DNA from: Isoperla grammatica
Lineage: Eukaryota > Arthropoda > Insecta > Plecoptera > Perlodidae
Length of the DNA stretch: 64,000 nucleotides
Direction of reading: 5' to 3'
Assembly: GCA_945910005.1 (NCBI GenBank)
Contig: OX246747.1
Location: 12,429,035 to 12,493,034 of the forward strand
Position numbers and translations under genes: made by a program. The notes below the pieces were generated by a model. It made no database searches. It saw only the letters and a program-made list of their open reading frames with translations, and was not told the origin of the DNA. Of the stretch, positions 47,738-58,416 are shown piece by piece. Position 1 is the stretch's first letter, and every line of letters begins with the position of its first letter.

Positions 47738-47745
47738 CTAATGAT

Positions 47746-48479
47746 GTCTTCACACAGTTCGCGGGGCGGATTAAAGGTCCAGCCCGTGGGTCGTAGGTTG
47801 CCCTTGATACACTCTGGTTTTTCTCAATTATTTTAAATCCTAATATGCTGTTGTGAAATTTTGTTACCGTCTTTAAAATCATGGCTGACTACAAAAGGCA
47901 CATCCGAGTTCAGAATTCACGAGGAACTTAAGAAAGTTCCCAAGTACATTAGCCAAAGAATAAAGGATCTCAACCGCACACAAAAAACAGATACTGAAAA
48001 AGCCCACCTTTCGGCCAAAAACAAAAAAGAAGAAAGCAGACCTCAAGACAACCGACATCGAGATTGGATGAATCTTTTGCATCCAACTCAATGGAGCTAG
48101 ATTTGGGCCATAGCCAACAATCAGCGTAGACAGCTGGCCAACAGAAATTCATGAATATTGTTTATTGTAATGTTATTTTATAAGAAGTAGTAGTAGTGTT
48201 GGCAATTATCAGAAAACTTTGATGAAAACACTGAGTAGTAGTCCCAGTTAGTCCTGTTTTTTATTATTATCTTTTTACCTACAGGTCTACCCAACAAGTA
48301 CAGTACTGACCAATCACAATTATTAAATAAAAGCATTTGTTCATATACAACAACAAACACAGTTTCTTAAGTAGTATATTCCCTAGTACCCAAATTGCAG
48401 CTGATTCTCATGATGTAATAATAGTTGAATCCCATTGGTTACACTTCCTTTATCCAATCATATTATATAAACTGTTAAG
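47746..48479. other. No recognised feature
   Basis: A 79-codon frame at 47861-48100 is Lys-rich without family motif. The remainder is AT-rich. Confidence 0.3.
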
Positions 48480-49680
48480 CCTGGTAAATCCAGTTTGATA
48501 CGGTTGGTTCCCTTTTCCCTTTAATACGAGTCTAGTTGAATTCCGTTGGTTCCTGTTGAATCGAGTTGACTATGGTTGGTTCCCTTTAATATGAATCCAG
48601 TTAAATCCCATTGTTTCCAGTTCCTGTTGAATACGGTTGGTCCCTTTAATACGAATCCAGTTGAATCCATTTGGTTCCCTTGTATATGAATCCTGTTGGT
48701 TCCAGATCCTGTTGATTCCACTTGAATACGGTTGGATACGGCTCCAGTTGATTCCACTTGAATACGGGTGGATACGACTCCAGTTGATTCCACTTGAATA
48801 CGGTTGGATACGGCTCCAGTTGATTCCACTTGAATACGGTTGGATACGGCTCCAGTTGATTCCACTTAAATACGGGTGGATACGACTCCAGTTGATTCCA
48901 CTTGAATACGGTTGGATACGGCTCCAGTTGATTCCACTTGAATACGGGTGGATACGGCACCAGTTGATTCCACTTGAATACGGGTGGATACAGTTCCAGT
49001 TGATTCCACTTGAATACGGGTGGATACGGCTCCAGTTGATTCCACTTGAATACGGGTGGATACAGTTCCAGTTGATTCCACTTGAATACGGGTGGATACG
49101 GCTCCAGTTGATTCCACTTGAATACGGGTGGATACAGTTCCAGTTGATTCCACTTGAATACAGTTGTTTACTGTTCCAGTTGATTCCACTTGAATCCGGT
49201 TCCATTTGAGTACAGTTGGTTACTGTTCCAGTTGATTCCACTTGAATACGGTTGGATACGGTTCTATTTGAATACAGTTGGTTCCTGTTCCAGTTGAATC
49301 CACTTGAATACGGTTGGATACGGTTCCATTTGAATACAGTTGGTTCCTATTCCAGTTGAATCCACTTGAATACGGTTGGATACGGTTCCATTTGAATACA
49401 GTTGGTTACTGTTCCAGTTGATTCCACTTGAATACGGTTGGATACGGTTCCATTTTAATACAGTTGGTTACTGTTCCAGTTGATTCCACTTGAAAAAGTT
49501 GGTTACGGTTCCAGTTGATTACAGTTGCATCCCGTTGGTAACAGTACCTGTTGAATCCACTTGCTTCCCATTGAATACGAATCCAGTTGAATACTGTTGG
49601 TTCCATTTGAATACGTTTACAGTTGCATCCCGTTGGTTACAGTACCTGTTGAATCCACTTGCTTCCCATTGATTTTTAGA
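48480..49680. repeat. Minisatellite, 36-bp basic unit
   Basis: Variants of CCAGTTGATTCCACTTGAAT plus ACGGGTGGATACGG repeat about 30 times, most regularly from 48720 to 49200. Because 36 is divisible by three, several frames stay open for 100-220 codons (12-residue repeats such as LIPLEYGWIRLQ or STGAVSTRIQVE). These are by-products of the period. At the right end longer 72-bp-class units alternate. Confidence 0.93.
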
Positions 49681-49683
49681 TTT

Positions 49684-49987
49684 GGATTATTTGGGCTTAA
49701 CGTCTCATGTTTATGCAACGAGGCTAATCGAGACAATGAGTGGGTGATATATGAAGATGAAATAGGGGGCTGTTTGGAGGAAAGGGGCCAATAGGAGGGC
49801 GGGGTGGAAAGGGGAAGGGGGATGAAAGGGGATTGGGGTGTGGACTGCACTTCGTCTGACTTCTCCTCCTCGACCAGTCCGGCTAGGGTGACCCTACCAG
49901 AAGCATACGCTTCCGCCGGTATAGCTCTCGGGATCAACAAAGCACACAAACCTGCCCACCACGACAAGGTAGCAGCCCCTGGGCAGG
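49684..49987 (-). mobile_element. SINE, A-head short form (type i), inserted in the minisatellite
   Basis: GGATTATTTGGGCTTAACG to CTGGGCAGG. Minisatellite-like words (GAATACAGTTCCAGTTGAAT) resume directly after it, so both SINE ends are sharply defined. Confidence 0.9.
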
Positions 49988-50151
49988 TGAATACAGTTCC
50001 AGTTGAATACGTAAATGTGGGCCATAATACGCTTGAATTCAACAGTATTCAACAGTATTCAAGTGGATGTATCCAACCGTATTGAACTGGAATTTTAAGC
50101 AGGGTTAGGACGTCTCAGCAGTTAGGCACCTTCGTGAATCCGGGCCCTGTG

Positions 50152-50433
50152 AACTGGCCGTTCCATCATTCGGCTGGCGATGCCGAGGAACTCAATTTGC
50201 CTGTGAGTAGCATTGATATGTTCTGGTCAATACACCACTTGTCTTAGACTGTTGCGATATGTAATGAATGTGGTCATACTCAAGTCATGTTGGTCATCTC
50301 TATCTTGCATTTGCATACACTATACATTGATTTACGTATGATTTATGATGATTTACCCATGAATTTTACTCGATGATGTATCTTGTCCTTTCAGGATTAC
50401 TACAGAATTATAGATCGTCCAATGGATCTTTGA
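50152..50433 (+). pseudogene. Bromodomain gene fragment: two exons and a 192-bp intron
   Basis: NWPFHHSAGDAEELNLP ends at 50202, directly followed by GTGAGTAG. CTTGTCCTTTCAG (ends 50394) then opens DYYRIIDRPMDL and TGA. Spliced in frame, W-P-F-x-x-x-x-x-x-A-x-x-L-x-L-P-D-Y-Y-x-I-I-x-x-P-M-D-L is the ZA loop and PMDL motif of an acetyl-lysine-binding bromodomain. The upstream exon is cut at its left by a GGGCCC-type MITE remnant (CGTGAATCCGGGCCC, 50132-50146). The TGA directly after PMDL and the lack of the remaining helices show it is a broken piece. Which bromodomain protein it comes from cannot be told from 29 residues. Confidence 0.7.
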
Positions 50434-51300
50434 AACCCGACCAACACACAAGGACAAGGACAAGGAAATCTATATTTGTTAGTTTTATTTACCGAAGCTG
50501 TCATCGAAGGCACCGAGTGAGTGGTGCTCTGCTATCATATTCCTTAAAATAGGGAAGGCTGACACATTTTTTGTATTTGCTTACTGGTTACCTCAAGTTA
50601 ATATCAACGGGAACTAATTGGTTTCGGCTCGAAAGGTGCATTAACATCGCTTTAACAGCAAGTCAAAGATATTGCTGTCAAAAACACGCTCAGAAACGGA
50701 CCTGCGCCGTCTTGCTCGTGCTTAAAAGGTTCTGACGTCATAACTCTGTAAACAATAATTTTATGTCTTACAAATAGTACTGAAATCCCACGCTTTAGTA
50801 GATTATTGCTCTCATAAGACTTTTACTGAACCAACGTTTATTTCTAGTTAGTAAATGAACACTGCTTAACATTAATTAACAACAATATGTTACATAATTG
50901 CATTATTTTAAATACGTTTTGGTAAATACTGTATGAAAAAGTATTTTTTGAACAAAACGGTGGTATAAAACGCATTGTTGTTAAGTCACTGCACCAGTGG
51001 CGGCTCGTGGTATAAAATAATAGGGAGGCCAGGACAATTCAAGAAAGATCGAATATGGAAGCAATGGAAATCAGCGGCAGTTCAGGGGGGTCTGGAGGGC
51101 GAGCCCCCCAGTTCGCCCCGCAGAGCCATTTTTTTAAAACTGCATTTTTCTACGTTGTTTTAGGTGTTATAATGTGGTGATAATGAAGATAGCCGCTGAC
51201 ATTAAACACCTAGGGCACATTGTCATTTTTCATTTGAATTCTTGATACAAAGTTTATCTTACCAGAGAGCACTTGACATAGGATTCCTTCGTCAGTTATC
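50434..51300. other. Unassigned, with a single hAT-type end
   Basis: CAGTGGCGGCTCGTGG at about 50994-51009, followed by GGGAGGCCAGGAC and GGGGGTCTGGAGGGCGAG, is a known style of hAT MITE end. No matching right end or target duplication is visible, so it is a partial copy at best. Confidence 0.4.
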
Positions 51301-51679
51301 ATTGATTGATTAATGGGGCTTAACGTCTCATATTTATGCAACGATGGCTAATCGAGACGATGAGCGGGTGATAATGAAGATGAGAAAGATGATAATGAAG
51401 AATAAAGCCACATCCGAATCAGATCCATTGTACGTCGCGTGAGTCGTCATACGGGAGTCCAGCAAGGGAGGGCAGGGCCAAGTGGGAGGAGAAATATTCA
51501 ATGGGACAGTGGGGGAAAAAGGGGATTGGGGTGTGGACTGCACTTCGTCTGACTTCTCCTCGACCAGTGGTGGCCTTGGGTGGCCCTACCAGAAGCATAC
51601 GCTTCCGCCGGCATAGCTCTCGGGATCAACAAAGCACGCAAACCTGCCCACCACGACAAGGTAGCAGTCCCTGGGAAGG
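51301..51679 (-). mobile_element. SINE, A-head long form (type ii), full length
   Basis: ATTGATTGATTAATGGGGCTT through the long body and A head to CTGGGAAGG. A small deletion affects the CCTCGACCAGTCCGGCTTGG region. Confidence 0.88.
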
Positions 51680-53150
51680 TGTTGTTTTACGGCACAACAA
51701 AACACTTGGGCCCATCAGTGTTGAAATTATTGATGTTGGTCTATTTCATAGAAATTAGTGGTTTTAAATATTTTAAGTACATATGTAGTACTGGTGGTAA
51801 ATATGTTTTCGAAGCATACAGTTTTGAGTCTGAAACCTTGAATGTAGGCAGAGTGGCTTTACATGATAAAAGATATTCAATGCATAGTAGAGCAGGGTGA
51901 AACTTAGACGAGGTTCTTTTATTTAGCTTACTTGATTCTTGATAAAGATACACACTTTTGATAGACGAAGAGTTCCGCGTTAAAAATACCGAAAAGTGAA
52001 TATACGTGCAACAATAACTTTGCATTGTCAGTAATAAAAGCACAGACGACCGAGTCCTCGATTCTCGACCCATCTGTAAAAATGCATTCGTGGTCGGAGT
52101 AAAGGGAACGAATTTAATTTAACATTGCTTGATATTGCAGGCAAAATGTGATGCTTTTCTTATATCCTGCCCCTACATCCCTATCATACATTTGAGTGAT
52201 GCATTTGGGCATACTGATGGCGGGACAGCGGCAAAAGAATTGGTAAAAACAAGAGGTGGGGTAATATCTAGACAATTCATTAGTTCGAGGGATCGAATAC
52301 CTGCCGATCGAGTGGTCTTCTGTCTAATGGCGTAAGGGTCTTGGTATGGTGGATTTAAAATTATGTCCTAGGCAGGGTTCTTGGGTGACCCCCGCCAATG
52401 AGGCGACATAGCTAAGTAATAGATAGTGTGAGTATATTGGTGCAGACCGAAGTCTGTCACCCATTGCTCGACGTTCCGCCAGAATTGCATCTGGCATGAT
52501 CACGAGTCCCTATCACGTCATTCTCATTCAAGAGCTTAACGTCGACTGACTATTGCCAGCCGAGGCGCGCGGTCTGGGGGGTGAGTCTCGAATTCCACGT
52601 GGAAACGCAACTTTCGACGTTTTGATTCCATGCATGGAATGGCAATTCCGAACTGTTGTAGTCTCGAGTTTTGTTTCCGACTATCGGAAGCGTTCATTGA
52701 AACTCACGTAGGATTCCGTCACTAGCGGCTAGGTCCAGAATGTCTCGGCTTTTTAGCCAATTAGAAGCTTCGTTATAAAGAGGGGCGTGTTTTCGAGCCA
52801 GTCATTTGAAATGGAACAAATGTATCGTTGTCAAAATTGCAAGGTATTTACTTCGTCTTGACGCCTTATTATTACGTTAATTATCATTAGTTGTTGCCGT
52901 TATTGCTGATGCACTTATTATACATGTCCAGATGGCAACACAATACACTAGCATTACGTTATTTATTAAACAAAGCAGTTTATTAATTAGATAATTATTG
53001 TACGTGCGTAAAAAGGCTTAGATACTTGGCATACAAAACATGGTAGACAAAAACATGATAAAAAACCCGAAATTTCATTTTAAGGAAAAAATATTTAATT
53101 CTTGTATATTATTAGTGCCAACACTTTAGATTATAAGAGCGAAAACAGAA
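51680..53150. other. Unassigned
   Basis: GATATTGCAG at about 52131-52140 is a possible acceptor before a 64-codon frame (AKCDAFLISCPYIPIIHLSD) that I do not recognise. The rest lacks coding or repeat signatures. Confidence 0.3.
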
Positions 53151-53227
53151 CGGGTATGTCGGGAATCGAACCTAGGATTTTTCGGTGCAAGGCGCGGACG
53201 CACTCGCTGAGCCACGGCTGCGGCTCC
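53151..53227 (-). other. tRNA-like segment with A and B boxes
   Basis: On the minus strand TGGCTCAGCGAGTG (A box) and GGTTCGATTCC (B box, 53162-53172) are about 40 nt apart. GCAGCCG precedes, but no pairing acceptor end follows. Probably a tRNA-derived SINE head or pseudogene; the B box is perfect. Confidence 0.55.
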
Positions 53228-53602
53228 AAATTTGCAATCTTAATTGTAAACTCATTTGGCCGTTTGTAGGCCTAGGGCTCCAGGCCTAATAAGAAATAGA
53301 ATTATTGCTTTTTAATAGTTTATTGTACCTCACTAACCCATAACTTAATTTAATTAATCACTTTTATCCTGAATATACCTAGGTAATACGATCTTTAAGC
53401 CCTGCCATTCTTCGAAGCATCCGTTTTCCATGGAACACATGATGCTCTGACGTCACTTTCGTCTGTCGAACGTGACGTAAGAGTGTCACATGGCCGGTGT
53501 CCCGACAGCCAGAGCAGCTGTTTAGCCGACCCAGCTGACTTGTGCTCAACGTTTCTAGATTGTTTTTAGCTTTTCATAGGAGTACGTGTTCTTCACGGCC
53601 GA
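53228..53602. other. No recognised feature
   Basis: No motif-bearing frame. GTGACGTAAG and TGACGTCAC words near 53450-53475 are CRE-like, but isolated. Confidence 0.3.
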
Positions 53603-53984
53603 ATGATGATTGATTAGTGGGGCTTAACGTCTCATATTTTTGCAACGATGGCTAATCAAGACGATGAGCGGGTGATAATGAAGATCAGAAAGATGATAAT
53701 GAAGAATAAAGCCACATCCGAATCAGATCCATTTTACGTCGCGTGAGTCGTCATACGGGAGTCCAGCAAGGGAGGGCAGGGCCAAGTGGGAGAAGAAATA
53801 TTTAATGGGACAGTGGGGGGGAAAGGGGATTGGGGTGTGGACTGCACTTCGTCTGACTTCTCCTCCTCGACCAGTCCGGCTTGGGTGGCCCTACCAGAAG
53901 CATACGCTTCCGCCGGCATAGCTCTCGGGATCAACAAAGCACGCAAACCTGCCCACCACGATAAGGTAGCAGTCCCTGGGCAGG
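53603..53984 (-). mobile_element. SINE, A-head long form (type ii), full length
   Basis: GATGATTGATTAGTGGGGCTT through the long body and A head to CTGGGCAGG. Confidence 0.9.
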
Positions 53985-54134
53985 TAAAAATGGATGCATT
54001 TGGTATCTATTTGGTGTTAGAGGAAAAAGCGGGGGAAGAGAGGCGCGTTGTACGGGGGTAACGTGTTTATCAGCAGCGTCTTGCTGCGATGGAGCTAGCC
54101 GAAAACACGTTCACTTCGTACTTTAGATTTACTA

Positions 54135-54352
54135 GGGAAATGGGAGGGGAGGAAGGGAGGGAGGGAGGAGGGAGGAAAGGGGAAAGGGGAGGAAAGGGGA
54201 TTGGGGTGTGAACTGCACTTCGTCTGACTTCTCCTCGACCAGTCCGGCTAGGGTGGCCCTACCAGAAGCATACGCTTCCGCCGGCATAGCTCTCGGGATC
54301 ACCAAAGCACGCAAACCTGCCCACCACGATAAGGTAGCAGTCCCTGGGCAGG
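54135..54352 (-). mobile_element. SINE A head without tail
   Basis: The G/A-rich hinge (GGGAGGGAGGGAGGAGGG) leads directly into the complete A head and ends GGGCAGG. The tail and body side is missing, the reverse of the usual truncation. Confidence 0.8.
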
Positions 54353-54589
54353 TTTGGTAATACATTTGAATAACATTTCACTCATTGATTTTTGTCAAGC
54401 ACGAATATCAAGTAGGCCAAACTTTGTTTCTATAATATTATACAATAACTAAGAGTTTATTGCGTCATTAAGTATTGCATCAACCTCTACTATGTCAGAA
54501 CACCAGGTAATTGCCTTCAACTAGCACTGTACATTGCAATGCACAGCGCGATTCGGAGTGTCGATCATCTCATCTCAACGCTTATCAAA

Positions 54590-55115
54590 TCAGTAATATC
54601 GCCAGCGATGTTAACAGAACTAATTAAAAATGTTTATAGAAGTGGATACTCGCTCATTTTGAGATGAGTCGACAGACATTTCGGTCTCAAAATACCTGTG
54701 TATTTGTATCCAGTACTTTCGCGCGCTACGCAACGGAAGACTGTGACTGATTATTTGGGAATAACTGAAGAAGTTCAAGACACCGCAAATTATCTGTTGG
54801 CTGGCCTTTGCACTTATTTAGATTGATTGATTGATTGATCGGGCTTAACGTCTCATATTTATGCAACGATGGCTTATTTAGAAAAAGGAGCCTAAAGTTA
54901 AAGAATAAAGATGGGATTGGAACCGATGGTGGTAGCAACATGAGCGGATCAAATCATTCACTATTCACTCTTTTGAGAGAAAAAGTACCAAAAATAAAAC
55001 TAGTTAAATGTATTTGCCATTGAATCCACCTATGTAGTATAAAGCCGCCGAAGAGCTGCCTAGCTCAGTAGACTACCTTGTCAGAGAGATATATAGTTCG
55101 TTCAGTTGCAGTTGC
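54590..55115 (+). pseudogene. ZBED5/SCAND3-like hAT transposase fragment
   Basis: DESTDISVSKYLCICIQYFR (about 54665), then in another frame VTDYLGITEEVQDTANYLLA. A SINE tail follows (54823-54872), then KLKNKDGIGTDGGSNMSGSN, HSLFTLLREKVPKIKLVKCI and, after a TGA, CSIKAAEELPSSVDYLVREI. D-E-S-T-D-I-S and G-I-G-T-D-G-x-S-N-M with the L-V-K-C-I-C-H-x-x-H segment are hallmark RNase H-fold blocks of the hAT branch that gave rise to ZBED5 and SCAND3. Two frame breaks and a stop make it non-functional. BED finger and dimerisation parts are absent. Confidence 0.75.
54823..54872 (-). mobile_element. SINE tail-only copy (50 nt) with 10-bp target duplication
   Basis: TTGATTGATTGATTGATCGG to ATGCAACGATGG, flanked by CTTATTTAGA at 54813-54822 and 54873-54882. 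It interrupts the hAT transposase fragment. Confidence 0.88.
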
Positions 55116-56257
55116 CTACAGCTAGTTAAAGAAGTTTATTTTGTTTGAATTTGAACAACCAATGGGTGCCTAGCATAAACTTCTGAAAATTATGAAAATT
55201 TTAGAGTTGGTTATACATTTAACTATCAATAAATAAATCTCATCAAAGGCAGTATTCAAAAGCAGAATTAGGCTGCATCAAATAAAATAAAATAAATTAA
55301 TTGCTACCTCCGAGCGAATGCTATAGTAAGTAGTAGTAATAGTAATTTGTTGTTCACAGGTGGAGAGCACAATCGTACAAACGACTTATGTTGTGAGTAG
55401 GCGTGAGTGCACAGGATACATCAAACATCGGAGGCGAGCGTGGAAAACACGTGTCGTTTAAAACGTGTCACACGTGATAGCGCGTGACACTTTTCCAGAA
55501 AATTGTTATTTGCATTTTAAGATCGATCAAGCGAAGGCAAATTGATCTAATGAACAATGTATACGTTGTGTTAGCTGTTTGGTTATGTGTAACCACATTC
55601 GCCACAGCATTGAGATACAAGTTGGATGAATGAAGGCGAACCATGGTCGGACCGTATTGTCCCCGCTAGAACCACTGTGTACATCTCAAGGGTGCGAGGA
55701 GTCGAGTCGTTTTCTTGTTTTGGAGTTGTTATGTGTAGTTGGAGTTTAATCGCTGCAAGTAGGCCTCCTACTCATGCAGCCGTACGTGAGTGTTATGAGA
55801 AATTTGGTAAACTAACGTAATTGGGAATATTCCTGTTTATTTCTTTCGCCGTCACCAAATTACTGACGATGTTATGAAGTCCAAAATATTTCATTTTTCC
55901 ATTTCAGTAAATATTTTCAGTCATAAAAGTAAGCTGAAAATTTCACACATAATTATGACGGGAAAAACAGGTCATGAAGTAGAACTGACTAACATCAATC
56001 AGCCTATCACACAAAGATAATCAAAGATTGTATTTGTGCAGAATATTTCACTCAAATTAGTGTATTTATAGTGTTATTTGGTTCCATAATTAATAATAAT
56101 TGTTCGCAACAATTAATTTACACCATTGGCATGATTATTTGTAATAATAAAACATTGTTTCAGTGAATAATAGGTTTTTGAAGAAATCGGACAACAATGA
56201 ATACGTTGCTTTTCCGATAATTGTGTAGTGTTGCAAGGCGGTGATTGGCAAACACAT
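55116..56257. other. Unassigned, with a palindromic CACGTG cluster
   Basis: AACACGTGTCG, ACGTGTCACACGTGATAG and GCGTGACAC at 55447-55492 form overlapping inverted words, including GTGTCAC paired with GTGACAC. Nothing else recognisable; the frame at 55626-55820 has no motif. Confidence 0.35.
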
Positions 56258-56350
56258 GCCAATGTACACAATGTACATTGGGTACATTGTACATTGGGCA
56301 CAATGTACACAAGGTACATTGTGTACACAATGTACCATGTACACAATGAT
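56258..56350. repeat. TGTACA/ACAATGTAC palindromic repeat cluster
   Basis: CAATGTACACAATGTACATT, GGTACATTGTACATTGGGC and ACACAATGTACCATGTACAC overlap. GTACA or TGTAC words occur about ten times in 93 bp on both strands, so the segment can form several alternative hairpins. Confidence 0.75.
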
Positions 56351-56397
56351 GTTTACAATAGTGGATCAACATATTACAATTACAAAGGTATTTTCAG

Positions 56398-56603
56398 TGT
56401 TTGGTGATTGTTGACCATGACTACAAGTTCATATATGTAAACATTGGTCAAAATGGTCGAGAAAATGACACGGGGATCTTCAACAACTCCACATTTAATC
56501 AAGCCTTATTGTCTGAGCAGCTGGGTATTCCACCGTCAAAGTATCTTCCAGGTACCCACACATTGTTCCCCCATGTATTCATTGGGGATGATGCGTGTCA
56601 ATG
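56398..56603 (+). pseudogene. PIF/Harbinger transposase DDE exon fragment
   Basis: After ATTTTCAG (56390-56397) the frame reads LVIVDHDYKFIYVNIGQNGR, ENDTGIFNNSTFNQALL, LPGTHTLFPHVFIGDDACQ, then TGA. V-D-x-D/Y-x-x-F-x-Y-V-x-x-G-x-x-G-R-x-x-D-x-x-x-F-x-N-S and L-P-G-x-x-x-x-x-x-x-x-[FI]-x-G-D-D-A are the first and second catalytic-aspartate blocks of Harbinger transposases. The third (glutamate) block is not found downstream. The N-terminal exon type at 33984 and the tails at 25180, 26635 and 57845 could belong to the same family. Confidence 0.75.
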
Positions 56604-56644
56604 AATGGTGGGACATACAAGTTTAATATTGAAGGGTATCCTTC

Positions 56645-56700
56645 ATGTAGTAATGTATAGTAATATAGTAATGTGTAGTAATGTGTAGTATGTAGTAATG
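56645..56700. repeat. Short degenerate repeat of GTAGTAATGT
   Basis: TAGTAATGT words recur about five times with 1-6-nt spacers. Confidence 0.8.
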
Positions 56701-56755
56701 TTTGAAGATGTAAACCAGAGATGGCGTCTAATCGCTTATATTATGTTTGTCAGGG

Positions 56756-57735
56756 CTGAAACTGAACTTATGATAGGAAGGGCTTTTGACAAGTTTTTAG
56801 AATTCAATCCGTCAGTAAATGAATGTGATGTGTTTGTAATGGACAAGTGTCAGGTTGAGTTTTATAATGTCATTCGTTGTCTCCCTAAATGTCAAGTTCT
56901 GTATTGTACATTTCATGTTTTGAAGGTATTCAAAGAGCGTGTAAGGTCATAACAGGGTAGTTGGGCAACTAAAAATTACTATTTAAGAATATGAAACAGC
57001 TATTTCACAGTTACAGTCAAGAACTTTACGAACAACATCTTGATGAATTCAAGAACATCGCTCCGCCTTCATTACATGAGTTCATTCTGGAAAACTGGGA
57101 TAACTGCCGGGACCGATGCGCAACTTTTGCAAAAAACAATATGGGAGTAGCTCATTTTGGAAATAACACTAACAATAGACTGGAAAGTCACAATCAAAAG
57201 TTAAAGAAATATGTATTGCCTACATAATTATATCCCTGCAGCAGTGACAGGATTACTTAAATACATTAACTCAGTAGAGAACTCGCTAGGAAATGCTGCC
57301 TAATGAGCTAAAACCATCCCATGATACGCTGCGTCGTGACGAGGTTCGTCTTAATATATCTACAATATGCACAGCTGATATTTCCAAGAAACTGTTTTCT
57401 CAACTTGAAAAGGCAAAAGACAACGGTTACAATTTCGACAGTATTAGTATGCATGTTTCTACTCGAAAGAAATTGTATACCATCAATAACGATTATACCA
57501 AGTTTCGCCAATATGTTCATTCAGAATTTAAAACAAAGTTCCTTGCTTACATGTATTTAAAGCTAGAATTGATATGGGACTGCAGGTTTTTGAGGAACAA
57601 CTTGTTGACATTAGATGGAAAAAAGAGACTTTCGTAGAACACCTTCTAGCCTCGACTGGTGCCTCAAATTTGTCTGTAACCAATGTTCCAGATTGTCCAC
57701 GGCTGCATATTGAGCAGCCAACGACAGAGGGTAGG
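56756..57735 (+). pseudogene. MULE-like (ZSWIM-type) transposase remnant
   Basis: TTATGTTTGTCAG before 56754 can serve as an acceptor. Frames then give AETELMIGRAFDKFLEFNPS, VFVMDKCQVEFYNVIRCLPK and VLYCTFHVLKVFKERV. After a break comes LHEFILENWDNCRDRCATFA, GNNTNNRLESHNQKLKKYVL, VTGLLKYINSVENS, and further along VHSEFKTKFLAYMYLKLELI and MGLQVFEEQLVDIRWKKETF. The D-K-x-x-x-E then L-x-C-x-F-H-V block and the N-x-T-N-N-R-L-E-S block are typical of MULE-family transposases and of the ZSWIM proteins derived from them. At least three frame breaks are present. The last part (57578-57730) may be the first of a set of splice-compatible exons. Confidence 0.65.
57578..57730 (+). CDS. Candidate exon a (MULE-derived C-terminus), phase-1 donor
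   Basis: MGLQVFEEQLVDIRWKKETF, then FVEHLLASTGASNLS, DCPRLHIEQPTTE and one leftover base G before GTAGGA (57731). The frame is open without stops. It is listed separately because its donor phase matches the small exons at 59210, 61314 and 63243, giving one open frame when joined. The start is undefined: upstream the frame is closed. Confidence 0.35.
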
Positions 57736-57844
57736 AAATATACACTGTATTAATACATACATGTATTATTTTTACAAGTTTTGAGCCTAGAGAGAAAGAA
57801 ATGGGGTAGGCCTGGCCCTATTTGTAGGCCTAGCGCGTAGGCCT

Positions 57845-58009
57845 AATCTGGCCGTCAATATGAGTGAACCATAGTCGCCCCTCGATCCAGATGTTCCTCT
57901 AATAGACGAACATCACGACGATGTAGGCCTACCCATCAATGGTCCCGACCAGGGAGGTAACGCTGCTGTTCAAAGAGCCATCATTGAATACTTCCGACGC
58001 CTTCATTAG
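57845..58009 (+). pseudogene. PIF/Harbinger transposase extreme C-terminus
   Basis: NLAVNMSEP, TAG, SPLDPDVPLIDEHHDDVGLP, NAAVQRAIIEYFRRLH and TAG. The opening NLAVNM matches the last residues of the inverted-repeat copies at 25180 and 26635. A short A-x-x-x-R-x-x-[IL]-I-x-x-[FY]-F end is usual in Harbinger transposases. The internal TAG kills it. Confidence 0.55.
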
Positions 58010-58416
58010 GCATTCTTATTGATCACTTTATGGCGGTTCCATCCGCTCTTAAGTTTTTATGTTTAATAAGATGTAGTCAGAATCTAAGATGTAGACCTTC
58101 TTAAAAATTATAATCTACTATATCAAACGTTCAAGTATTCATCTGATGGTTAAACGGTATTATTTCTAGCTTTGTACTGACAGACGGAAAAAAACTTGGA
58201 ACAAAGGATTCAGCAGAGTATGATTTATATATAATATATCTGATTGCGGATAGTCCCAACTCAGCCCCCTCAGCGTCCGGGTATTGTTTGATGTTTTATG
58301 TAGGTACGGGCGCCGATACTAGATGGTATCGTGCGCACTGATCGGCTATCCGTACACGGGCTGCAGAGAAGAATTAATAACAACGTGGAATCGTTCCATA
58401 GGAACCTGCTTCGGAG

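Noticed and set aside
48570..49241. Long repetitive frames such as LIPLEYGWIRLQ repeats
   Set aside because: Direct consequence of the 36-bp minisatellite; several frames and both strands are open, with no start context or domain.
51580..51900. Recurrent frame PEAYASAGIALGINKARKPAHHDK found at many loci, as a conserved small protein
   Set aside because: It is the antisense reading of the SINE A head. Similarity between loci reflects recent transposition, and the frame is truncated or shifted freely.
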